A stretch of DNA of 33,933 nt. Source: Planctomycetota bacterium (GTDB lineage: Bacteria > Planctomycetota > Planctomycetia > Gemmatales > Gemmataceae). Where the stretch lies: positions 1 to 33,933 of the forward strand of contig QWOS01000114.1 of the NCBI GenBank assembly GCA_003669555.1, in the 5' to 3' direction. The notes under the pieces were generated by a model. It made no database searches and had not been told where the DNA came from. It saw only the letters and a program-made list of their open reading frames with translations. Both the position numbers and the translations under genes were made by a program. Numbering within the stretch: the stretch's first letter is position 1; each line of letters starts with the position of its first letter. This document shows, piece after piece, positions 18,178-25,720 of this stretch.

Positions 18178-18614
18178 CCCTGTTTTGCCCACACCACGAC
18201 TTAACCCAAAGTGGCTGGCGGTTGCAACTGGAGTGGGGGCGAATTTGGCAAATGGCGAATATGGGTGAGATGGACCGGATTTATGGCGCCAGGCCAACGG
18301 TTCCCCTGCTCCATTACGGCCAGGCAACCCGGCTGAGAGGTGGCAATTACGCCGGAATGGAAATTTATTAACTGATGAAAGTGCGAAAAAGTTGGCCAGC
18401 CTTCCTTGTTTCCGGGTGAATGCATCTTCATGATAAGAAGGCAGGCAATTGTCCAACAAGGCAGACGGGCGCAATTTCGGATAGCGGTTTTCCCGTGCCG
18501 ATTGCAGCGCTCACGCAGTATGTTCACGCCCGCTTTTGGTGGAATTGCTTCGGAGCTGCGTGGTTTCCATCGGCCTGATGCAAAACAGGTTGCTTGCGAC
18601 TGCTCCATGCGGGG
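18178..18614 (+). repeat. repeated intergenic element, copy A
   Basis: This non-coding stretch of about 430 bp lies in the divergent gap between the GT2 gene and the zinc-ribbon membrane protein gene. It matches 22415-22849 in the same orientation. Block 1 (18196-18267) differs at one base of 72 from copy B. A variable part of 63 nt follows, then the conserved 18331-18353, a 25-nt spacer, and an ungapped 122-nt block (18379-18500) about 80% identical. A weaker match continues to 18614 (ends TGCTCCATGCGGGG). Frames are not preserved between copies (one-base length difference), so it is not a protein gene. Confidence 0.85.
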
Positions 18615-18709
18615 GCTTCCCTGGCGCACCAATTCTTTTAGGGTAAAGATTGATTACTAGCTCTTGCCTGGGCTGTCCGTCCGGGTGCTGGATTCCGGGG
18701 AACTTTTTC

Positions 18710-19630
18710 ATGCCGATTTCCGTGACCTGCCCCTGTGGGAAGAAGCTGAACGCCCCCGACACCCTGGCCGGGAAGCGGGCCAAATGTCCCGTCTGCAAGG
18801 AATTGGTGGAGATTCCCGAACCTCTCGAGGTTATTGAGGACGAGATCGAGTTCATCGACGATGCCGAGGTGATTGACGAGGTGCCGCTGCCCAAGCCCAG
18901 GGCGGCCCGCCCCAAGAGCCGTGCCCAGCAGATCGGGGAGCATGACTCCGAACCGGAAGACCGCTCGGATGCGACCGAGCGGACGGCATTGGACCGGAAG
19001 CTGAGCGGCGACACACAGGCCAGCAACCCGGGCAATGTGAAAGTGGATGTGCTGTTCACTTTCTTGAACTACCCGACCGGAACGCTGGTGATGGTGGCAA
19101 TTGCCTGCGTTTTGCTCGGCCTTGGCGCTTGGTTTTTCATGGGCCCTAACGGGGGTAAATCCGGGTCCGGCTTCCTCGCCCTGGGGGTCGGCACTCTGGG
19201 TATCTGCGCCTGGGGTTGGTACACGTTCAGCCGCAACATGATCTACGGCTGTGCCAACCCCGGCGTGGTGGTGGACGCCGAAAAAGGGCTGGTGGCGGGG
19301 ATCACCGACCTGGATTGCGGCATCGGCAAGGAGCATTGGGTCGTCAAGATCACCTGGCACCCGCTGTCCAAAATGACTGGCGGCCCCGCCCAGGACGGCA
19401 TGCGCGTGGGCACTGTCGCCACTTATATGGGTGATCCCAGCAAGGGCCACTGGGAGACTTTCGAGCCCTGGGTGGTCAACTTCGTTACCCGCGACAAGAA
19501 ACGGGTCAAGAAGGTGCTGTCGACCTTCTCTGCCCGGGACTGGGCCCTGCTGAACGAGGGCTTGCGGGAAGTCCCCACTCCCTACAAGCCCGGGCAGTGG
19601 CGGGTGCTCGAGGATTTGGACGAGCAGTAA
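18710..19630 (+). CDS. zinc-ribbon, two-TM membrane protein, 306 aa
   Basis: The ATG at 18710 follows GGGGA (18697-18701). Residues 1-35 form a small zinc-ribbon-like module (VTCPCGKKLNAPDTLAGKR, ligands Cys7, Cys9, Cys26, Cys29). An acidic stretch (EPLEVIEDEIEFIDD) and a charged linker to about 110 follow. Two membrane segments lie at about 125-144 and 153-173. The C-terminal domain (176-306, YGCANPGVVV ... ITDLDCGIGKEHWVVKITW) resembles the DUF3239 type, with moderate confidence; its function is unknown. The first about 48 residues are nearly the same as those of the convergent M48 gene, so the module was duplicated or swapped. Repeat element A lies just upstream. Possibly a membrane sensor or scaffold; no enzyme motif is visible. 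Confidence 0.82.
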   Translation: MPISVTCPCGKKLNAPDTLAGKRAKCPVCKELVEIPEPLEVIEDEIEFIDDAEVIDEVPLPKPRAARPKSRAQQIGEHDSEPEDRSDATERTALDRKLSGDTQASNPGNVKVDVLFTFLNYPTGTLVMVAIACVLLGLGAWFFMGPNGGKSGSGFLALGVGTLGICAWGWYTFSRNMIYGCANPGVVVDAEKGLVAGITDLDCGIGKEHWVVKITWHPLSKMTGGPAQDGMRVGTVATYMGDPSKGHWETFEPWVVNFVTRDKKRVKKVLSTFSARDWALLNEGLREVPTPYKPGQWRVLEDLDEQ

Positions 19631-19717
19631 AGAGCCACTGAAGTTGGCCTCTCCTTATTGTTGGTGGATCCGTTGCCAACTGGCGCGAGGGGGCTGGGGT
19701 TCCTGCTGCCGATGGCA

Positions 19718-22243
19718 TCAGTCTTCAGCCGAATCCTGCCTGGCTGTTTGTGGTGGATCACCCAGGGGTTCCAGCCCGAGGCGGGTTTCCACGGCCTCGG
19801 CGATTTGGCATAACCGGGCCAGCACCCGGGCATGAAGGCTGGGCAGGCGCTCCAACATCATGCGGGCTGCCTCATGGACATCGGCCGGATTGCCGACATC
19901 GGGCAGTTCCTTCAGGAAATATTTACCTGTGGAGATGCCGGCCTCGGCGTGGTCAAACGGATACGGGTATGCGTCGAAGGCGGGCCGAAGGTCGGCTATG
20001 CCGTCACACAGGGCCTGCACCACCCGCTGGAACTCCGGCACCAGCTTTTCGTTTTTCTCGGCGTAACGCTCCAGATGAGCAGTCAGGTGTTCCATGGCGA
20101 GCATGTTGTCCCGAACAGCCATCACCTGCGGCACCGTGGCGTTGAACACCTGGAACAGGCTGACCAGGGCGGTGATTTCCTCCCTGGCCATTTCCCCTCC
20201 CAGCAGGTGGGGGGCGGCGTTCGGGGCCTGGGCCAGTCGCAGGGCGGAGTAAAGCCTCGCAGCGGTGGCTGCCTCGAACGGGGTGATCCGTTCCAGCAGT
20301 TTTTCCTGGCGGGATTCCGCCTTGCGCCGGGCCTCCAGCATGGCGGTTTTAGTGGTCAGGTCGGTTTGGAAGTCTGATTTGGCGATGGGCACCCCCACAT
20401 CGAGCAGTACCTGGGCCAAGCGGGTCTCCAGCAGGCAGGTATCGGCCTCATCGAACCTGGAGCTGGCGGATGGGAAATCATCGGCATGGTCCAGGGCCAG
20501 GGCCCGGGCGTCGCGCAGGCGTTTTTCCACCAGCTGGGGATCGGTAACGGGCTTTGCCATCTCCCTGGGATTGGGCATCGGGCGGAACAACAACGGTTTG
20601 CCGCGGAAAAAACGGGTGAGGGCGGCCATGGTGTGCTGCCCCGCCTTTTGCCGTTCCACCAACGCTTCTACGGGATGGATGTCCGATTTTTTGAGCTTTT
20701 CGCCGAAGATCTCGCAGTACAGGTCCCAGGTCATATCGCGGCCGATCTGGTCGAAATCGCGGAACAGGTGACCGGCAGGCAGTTCCAGCCTGAAGATGCC
20801 ATCGGTCTTCTCCCGGCGGGCACTCTGGATGCGGGCGCTGTCGGCGGGATGGGTATCGAAGAGGCCGGTTTTCGATTTGCTGATCACCAGGTCGATCTGG
20901 GTTTTCAGTTCGGCGGGCATCTGGTCGATGTTCAGCAGGATCAGTTTGGGCAGGTTGTCTCCCAGCCGTCCCTCCTGGTGGAAATCACCCAGGTCAGACA
21001 TGGCGCCATTTTCAGCCAGGTTGAGGATTTGCAACTGCCGGGCCGTGGAGGCGAATGCGTCGCAACCGGCGAAGCGCGCCTCGTGCCGGTCGGCATCGAA
21101 CTCCATCTGCCGCATCAGCACGCCGCTGAAAAAATGTCCGGTCAACATCAGGCACCAGAGCAACTTGCGGGTCAGCCAGACGCAAAACCTGGCAATGTAG
21201 AGCATCCAGCCGATGCGAAAGTCCAGGGTGGAGGACCAATGCTTGAGCTTGTCGTCCCACTCATCGCGCTCATTGACCACACGATGAAACCAGAAGTTGA
21301 TCGAGCGGATGACATAGGTGAGGCGCATGCCGGCACCCTGGGCGAAGTGGCCGAACTCATGGGCGAGCACCCCGCCGAACTGGCGCATTTTCAGGCCGGC
21401 AGCCAGGGGCAGGCCGATGGTGAGCACCAGGTCATTGCCCAGGAAACTGCGCAGGCCGCTGCGGAAGCTGGCGGAGGCGTTGACCTGGTTGTCGATGTCG
21501 ATTCGGCTCGGTTTGGGTGAGCCGACCGCCTCGCAAACTCTGGTGACAAAATCAAAGAGCAATGGCTCTTCCTCCCTTTGCAGCGACCGCCGCCCGGGCC
21601 GGGGCGTGCCCCGGGCGAACAGAGGCTTCAGCATGAACAGGACGAGGACGGCACCCACAAGGATCGGGGTCACATACAACATCAGGCTGAAGAGCAGCGC
21701 CTTGCGGTTGGCGCTGGAACCACTGGTGCCATTGGTGCCAATGATGCCGGTGTGGTGGACCGCGTGATACCAGACACCGCAGGCAACCGCCACGATCAGG
21801 GCGAGGTAGAGCAGGGGCAGCAGGATCATCAGCACGGAAACCGCCACCACCGCCAGCCGGTAACCTGTCGATGTGCGGACGGGCCCGATCCGGTCCTGGG
21901 TGAAAGCAGCCTCGATCTTTTTCGAGAGGTAGGCGAACCGTTCCGCCGGGGCGGTGACCGGGGGAACACTATCGGTTGGTACTAAAGTCTGTCTCCGGGG
22001 AGCCGCCATCCGGGCGGTGGAGGGAGTGGCCCGGTTAGCCAGCTGGGCAGGCACCGAAGGGGTTTTGGTTGCAGCGACTTTGTGGGGAACCTCCCGGATG
22101 ACTTCTACCTCGTCCTCAATCACCTCGAGGGGTTCGGGGATCAGGACCAGGGCCTGGCAACCGGGACACTTGACCCGCTTGCCAGCCAGGGTGTCCGGGG
22201 CGTTCAGTTTCTTCCCGCAGGAGCAAGTTACCGGGATAGGCAT
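19718..22243 (-). CDS. M48-family zinc metallopeptidase with N-terminal zinc ribbon
   Basis: The product is 841 aa. Residues 1-35 carry the same zinc-ribbon module as the facing gene (Cys7, Cys9, Cys26, Cys29) and the acidic EPLEVIEDEVEV tail. Hydrophobic segments follow: LAVVAVSVLMILLPLLYLAL, a second near LLFSLMLYVTPILVGAVLVL, and one or two after the catalytic motif. The zinc site is LAHEFGHFAQ (His295, Glu296, His299), with the third ligand probably the Glu in QMEFDADRHEARFAG, so the peptidase should be active. M48 enzymes (HtpX, Ste24 types) cleave membrane proteins; the C-terminal about 400 residues here are soluble, helical and unassigned. Longer than HtpX (about 290 aa). Convergent with the zinc-ribbon gene, 87 bp between stops; no clear RBS. 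Substrate unknown. Confidence 0.9.
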   Translation of the reverse strand: MPIPVTCSCGKKLNAPDTLAGKRVKCPGCQALVLIPEPLEVIEDEVEVIREVPHKVAATKTPSVPAQLANRATPSTARMAAPRRQTLVPTDSVPPVTAPAERFAYLSKKIEAAFTQDRIGPVRTSTGYRLAVVAVSVLMILLPLLYLALIVAVACGVWYHAVHHTGIIGTNGTSGSSANRKALLFSLMLYVTPILVGAVLVLFMLKPLFARGTPRPGRRSLQREEEPLLFDFVTRVCEAVGSPKPSRIDIDNQVNASASFRSGLRSFLGNDLVLTIGLPLAAGLKMRQFGGVLAHEFGHFAQGAGMRLTYVIRSINFWFHRVVNERDEWDDKLKHWSSTLDFRIGWMLYIARFCVWLTRKLLWCLMLTGHFFSGVLMRQMEFDADRHEARFAGCDAFASTARQLQILNLAENGAMSDLGDFHQEGRLGDNLPKLILLNIDQMPAELKTQIDLVISKSKTGLFDTHPADSARIQSARREKTDGIFRLELPAGHLFRDFDQIGRDMTWDLYCEIFGEKLKKSDIHPVEALVERQKAGQHTMAALTRFFRGKPLLFRPMPNPREMAKPVTDPQLVEKRLRDARALALDHADDFPSASSRFDEADTCLLETRLAQVLLDVGVPIAKSDFQTDLTTKTAMLEARRKAESRQEKLLERITPFEAATAARLYSALRLAQAPNAAPHLLGGEMAREEITALVSLFQVFNATVPQVMAVRDNMLAMEHLTAHLERYAEKNEKLVPEFQRVVQALCDGIADLRPAFDAYPYPFDHAEAGISTGKYFLKELPDVGNPADVHEAARMMLERLPSLHARVLARLCQIAEAVETRLGLEPLGDPPQTARQDSAED

Positions 22244-22414
22244 GGTTTGGCCGTTTGATGGTTAAGGTGTCAGGGAAGGAAACGGGAAAACCCTGAAATG
22301 ATCCCCTCTACAAAATACATTAAAAAGTACTTCATCGATGATTATCAGGCAAACCATCCGCGAGACGCCGAGGGAGGGGCCGTTTCAGGGCTATGGCATT
22401 GCAAGGGGATAGCC

Positions 22415-22849
22415 CCCTGTTTGACCACAGAACGACTTGACCCAAAGTGGCTGGCGGTTGCAACTGGAGTGGGGGCGAATTTGGCAAATGGCGAATATGG
22501 GTGGAAAGGGGTGTTTTTGCGGCGCTGGCTGCACGGTTCCCCGGTGCATTTTGCGTGGCTGGCGAGGCTGAAAGGTGGCAAATACGCCAGACAGGGGGTA
22601 TATTGAATCAGGTGGTTGCGAAAAAGTTTGCCAACCCTCCTTGTTTCCGGGTGAGTGCCTATTCATCATAAGGTGAAAGGCTGTTACCCCAAAAGGCAAA
22701 CAGACGCAATTTCGGATAGCGGCTTTTTCCGGGCCGAGAGAGTTGCCCAGGCAGTATTTGCCTGGGTCTGGCGGAAGCGGGTCGGGTAGGGCGGTATTCA
22801 TCGGCCCGGCAGACGAACTGGTCGCTTTCACCTGCTCCATCAGGGGAGG
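22415..22849 (+). repeat. repeated intergenic element, copy B
   Basis: This is the second copy of the element, in the divergent gap between the M48 gene and the HtrA-like gene. Block 1 is 22432-22503 (71/72 identical to copy A), the short conserved motif is 22566-22588, and the long ungapped block is about 22614-22736. The match ends at 22849, immediately before the HtrA-like start codon, so the RBS AGGGGAGG (22842-22849) of that gene lies at the element edge. A GGGG/CCCC mini-hairpin sits at the left boundary (22405-22416). Confidence 0.85.
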
Positions 22850-22857
22850 TTGGGACA

Positions 22858-23997
22858 ATGAGGCAGCGTCACGCAGGTTTTTGGCGGATGAGCGCGGTGG
22901 CTTTGGGCATGGTTGCCGCCAGTTGGCTGGGAGGCGTGCTGCGCGCTGATGGCGCGCCCGATGCGGCCAAGGTGACTGCCAAACCCGATGCCAAACCGCC
23001 GGGCGAAAAGGCAGACGGGGTTGCCAGGTCCTGGGTGAAAGAACCCAAGTCCTCCAGCCCGAACGATACTCTGCAACCAGAGACAGTTGAAGCCCTGAAG
23101 GCGCTGCAAAAACGCGTGAAAGCGGTTGTGGCCAAGTGCCAGCCGTGCACGGTTGGCATTTTTATCGGTGCGTCGGCGGGCAGTGGCGTGTTTATCCGCC
23201 GCGATGGCAAACTGTATGTCCTCACTGCCGGGCATGTCTCGGGTGAGGCCAACAAGGATTGCCGGTTGATGCTTCAGGATGGCCGGACCATCTCCGGCAA
23301 GACCCTGGGTGCCAACAACGAGATCGACAGTGGCCTGATCGAAGTGACCGACAAGGACAGCAAGGTGGATATCAGCACCTTGCCGGTGGCAGAGGTGGGC
23401 GACTCGGATTCGCTTCTGAAGGGCCAGTGGGTTGTTTCGATTGGCCATCCGGGCGGCTACCAGCAAGGGCGCACCCCGGTGGTGCGTTTGGGCCGCATCC
23501 ACGAGCGCAGCAAAAAGGTCATCCGGACGGATTGCACTTTGGTGGGTGGAGATTCTGGCGGGCCGCTCTTTGATCTCGAGGGGCGTGTCATTGGCATTCA
23601 TAGCCGTATCGGGCCAACGCTGAACATGAACTTCCATGTGCCTGTGGATACCTACCCCGATACCTGGGACCGTCTGGTGAAGGCCGAAGTCTGGGGGGGA
23701 GCCCGCAACATCCTGAACCTTTTCGGCGGCGACAACCCGGCCTTCATGGGTGTGCAAACCGAGCTGAAAGACGGCAAGGTGGTGATCGACATGGTGGTGA
23801 AGGATTCTCCGGCTGAGAAAGCCGGGCTGAAAAAAGGGGACACCCTGGTCAAGGTTGGCACCACCCCATTGACTTCCACCGAGGAACTTCCCAGGCTGCT
23901 CCGTGGCAAGAAACCGGGTGACAAGGTGGAGCTGGAAGTCTTGCGCGATGCCAAGACCTTGAAAATTGAAGTGGTTCTGGCGAAAAGGCCGCAGTAG
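22858..23997 (+). CDS. HtrA-like trypsin-fold serine protease with C-terminal PDZ domain
   Basis: The product is 379 aa with a strong RBS (AGGGGAGG, 8 nt before ATG). Residues 1-30 form a signal peptide, and 31-70 a Lys/Pro/Ala-rich linker. The protease domain (about 75-265) has an intact triad: His126 in LTAGHVS, Asp157 in NEIDSGLIEV, Ser233 in GGDSGGPLFD. A PDZ domain occupies about 280-379 (MGVQTELKDGKVVIDMV ... AEKAGLKKGDTLVKVG). The single-PDZ layout is that of DegS/HtrA-type envelope quality-control proteases, acting outside the cytoplasm; no membrane anchor beyond the signal is seen. A second, degenerate protease-like gene follows after 74 bp, probably in one operon. Repeat element B directly precedes it. 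Confidence 0.9.
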   Translation: MRQRHAGFWRMSAVALGMVAASWLGGVLRADGAPDAAKVTAKPDAKPPGEKADGVARSWVKEPKSSSPNDTLQPETVEALKALQKRVKAVVAKCQPCTVGIFIGASAGSGVFIRRDGKLYVLTAGHVSGEANKDCRLMLQDGRTISGKTLGANNEIDSGLIEVTDKDSKVDISTLPVAEVGDSDSLLKGQWVVSIGHPGGYQQGRTPVVRLGRIHERSKKVIRTDCTLVGGDSGGPLFDLEGRVIGIHSRIGPTLNMNFHVPVDTYPDTWDRLVKAEVWGGARNILNLFGGDNPAFMGVQTELKDGKVVIDMVVKDSPAEKAGLKKGDTLVKVGTTPLTSTEELPRLLRGKKPGDKVELEVLRDAKTLKIEVVLAKRPQ

Positions 23998-24071
23998 GCC
24001 TTTTGGCCAGGCCTGTGATCCGCGGAAGAGGCGAACTGGTCCGAAGCAGACTTTTTCAGTGGGAGAAGACC

Positions 24072-25556
24072 ATGTGGCAGGCGAGACGGATCATGTCACT
24101 GGCGGTGTCCTTGCCGCTGTTCGCGGGGCTGGCTTCGGCCCAGGTGGCTGCCCCTCCCGCCAAGCCCTTGCCGAAGCCCGCCGATCAGCCAAAAGAAAAG
24201 GCGAAAAAAGCGGATCAGCCTTCTGCCAAACCTGCTGAATCCAAGCCCGCAGAGGTAAAGGCTCCCAAGAGAGCCGATGCCAAGCCCGTGGATGCCAAAC
24301 CAGTTGATGCTGACATCCGGGTTATCCTGAAGGACAGCTCGAAGTACCTGGGGCCTTTCAAGGTGGCTGTTGAATTGGCATCCAGGGCCACGGTGGTGAT
24401 CCTTGCGGAAGGCAAGCCTGTCTGTCTCGGATTGGTGGTATCGGTTGATGGTTACATCATCACCAAGGCGAGCGAACTGAAGGACAATGTGGTTTGCCGC
24501 CTGCGCGATGGTCGCACCTTCGCCCCTGAACTGATCGGGATCGAAGAGCAGAACGATTTGGCGCTGCTGCGCATCCCGGCCAAGGATTTGCCAGTGGTGC
24601 AATGGAAAGACAGCAAGGCGGCCGAGGTGGGCAACTGGGTATGCACCACCAGCAACGGGGATGAGCCCGTGGCCGTTGGTGTGGTGAGTGTGGCCACGCG
24701 TGATATCAAGGGGCGTCGCTTTGCCTCACCCTCCAGTGGTTTTCTGGGTGTCACCATGGAGATAGACAGCCGGGGGCCACGGATTGGCTCAGTGGAAAAG
24801 GACAGTGGGGCCGCAAAGGCCGGGTTGGTGGCCGGAGATGTGTTTCTCGAGGCGCGCGGCAAAAAGGTGACCACGCCCGAGAGCATGATGGACTTGCTGC
24901 AATCGTGCAAGCCCGGCGATATCGTGAAACTGAAGATCCTCCGCAAGGCTGAGGGTGACAAGACCGAAGAGAAGCAGCTGGAGGCGACGCTGGGCAAGCG
25001 TCCCACCCAGAATGCCCGTGGCGATATCCAGAACAGCATGGGTGGCCCTCTCAGTCAGAGGCGCACCGCATTTGCCAAGATTCTGCAGCACGACACCACC
25101 CTTCGTCCGGAGAATTGTGGTGGCCCCCTGGTGGATCTCGATGGCAAGGTGATTGGCATCAACATTGCCAGGGCCGGGCGTGTGGAATCGTGGGCGGTGC
25201 CCAGTGAGGTGGTACGGGCCCTGCTTCCAGACCTGATTGCTGGCAAATACAAGGTGGACGCCAGCGTCACCCGCCAGGCCAGCCTGGAGCAACGGCTGGA
25301 CATGGCCAAAGACGAGGTGAAAAAAGCCGAGGAAGGTTTAGCCAATGCCCGTTCCAAACGGGCGGAGGCCCGGGTTGAGGCCCGCAGCGCCCAGATTGGC
25401 CAGGACAACCCGGGAGGGGCCCGCCAGGCCAAGCGGAAACTGGATCAGGCTGACATGGAGCTGAAAGCCGCGCAGGAAAGGTTGGCCAAGGCTCGCGAGG
25501 ACCTGAAGGCCCTGGATGAAAGCAAGAAGGAAAAAGAAAAGACCGAGATGAAGTGA
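24072..25556 (+). CDS. probable pseudo-protease: HtrA-like fold with inserted PDZ domain and coiled coil
   Basis: The product is 494 aa; ATG 24072 follows GGGAGAAG. There is a signal peptide to about residue 23 (GLASAQ) and a Lys/Pro/Ala-rich linker to 80. Residues 95-215 match the first half of an HtrA protease: DGYIITKASEL, where the family has His, shows Ser134; NDLALLRI keeps Asp162. A PDZ domain (222-310, FLGVTMEIDSRGPRIGSV ... AAKAGLVAGDVFLEARG) follows. Only then comes the second barrel half with ENCGGPLVDLDGKVIGIN (336-390), where the nucleophile Ser is Cys349. So the PDZ domain is inserted into the protease fold and two of three catalytic positions are changed. Residues 401-490 are a charged coiled coil. 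Probably non-catalytic, perhaps an adaptor for the intact protease upstream. Confidence 0.85.
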   Translation: MWQARRIMSLAVSLPLFAGLASAQVAAPPAKPLPKPADQPKEKAKKADQPSAKPAESKPAEVKAPKRADAKPVDAKPVDADIRVILKDSSKYLGPFKVAVELASRATVVILAEGKPVCLGLVVSVDGYIITKASELKDNVVCRLRDGRTFAPELIGIEEQNDLALLRIPAKDLPVVQWKDSKAAEVGNWVCTTSNGDEPVAVGVVSVATRDIKGRRFASPSSGFLGVTMEIDSRGPRIGSVEKDSGAAKAGLVAGDVFLEARGKKVTTPESMMDLLQSCKPGDIVKLKILRKAEGDKTEEKQLEATLGKRPTQNARGDIQNSMGGPLSQRRTAFAKILQHDTTLRPENCGGPLVDLDGKVIGINIARAGRVESWAVPSEVVRALLPDLIAGKYKVDASVTRQASLEQRLDMAKDEVKKAEEGLANARSKRAEARVEARSAQIGQDNPGGARQAKRKLDQADMELKAAQERLAKAREDLKALDESKKEKEKTEMK

Positions 25557-25720
25557 TGCGACAGGAGTGATGCCGTCTATGGCGGCTCGCATGTGTCTTG
25601 CAAACAGGTTCCCGGCCGAGGCACTTCCCGTGCGGTTGCGGATTTGGCGCTAAGTGTTATCGATTGTGGCCCGCTGGCCCGCTCACAGAGGGGCCAACAG
25701 GCTGTTTTCTGCTGGGCAGG

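Noticed and set aside
20486..21520. 344-codon plus-strand ORF opposite the M48 gene
   Set aside because: Shadow frame; the opposite strand encodes the HEFGH zinc site and the membrane segments.
22298..22606. 102-codon plus ORF across element B, and similar frames on either strand in element A
   Set aside because: Copies A and B differ by a one-base indel that shifts the frame between conserved blocks, so no protein is preserved between them.
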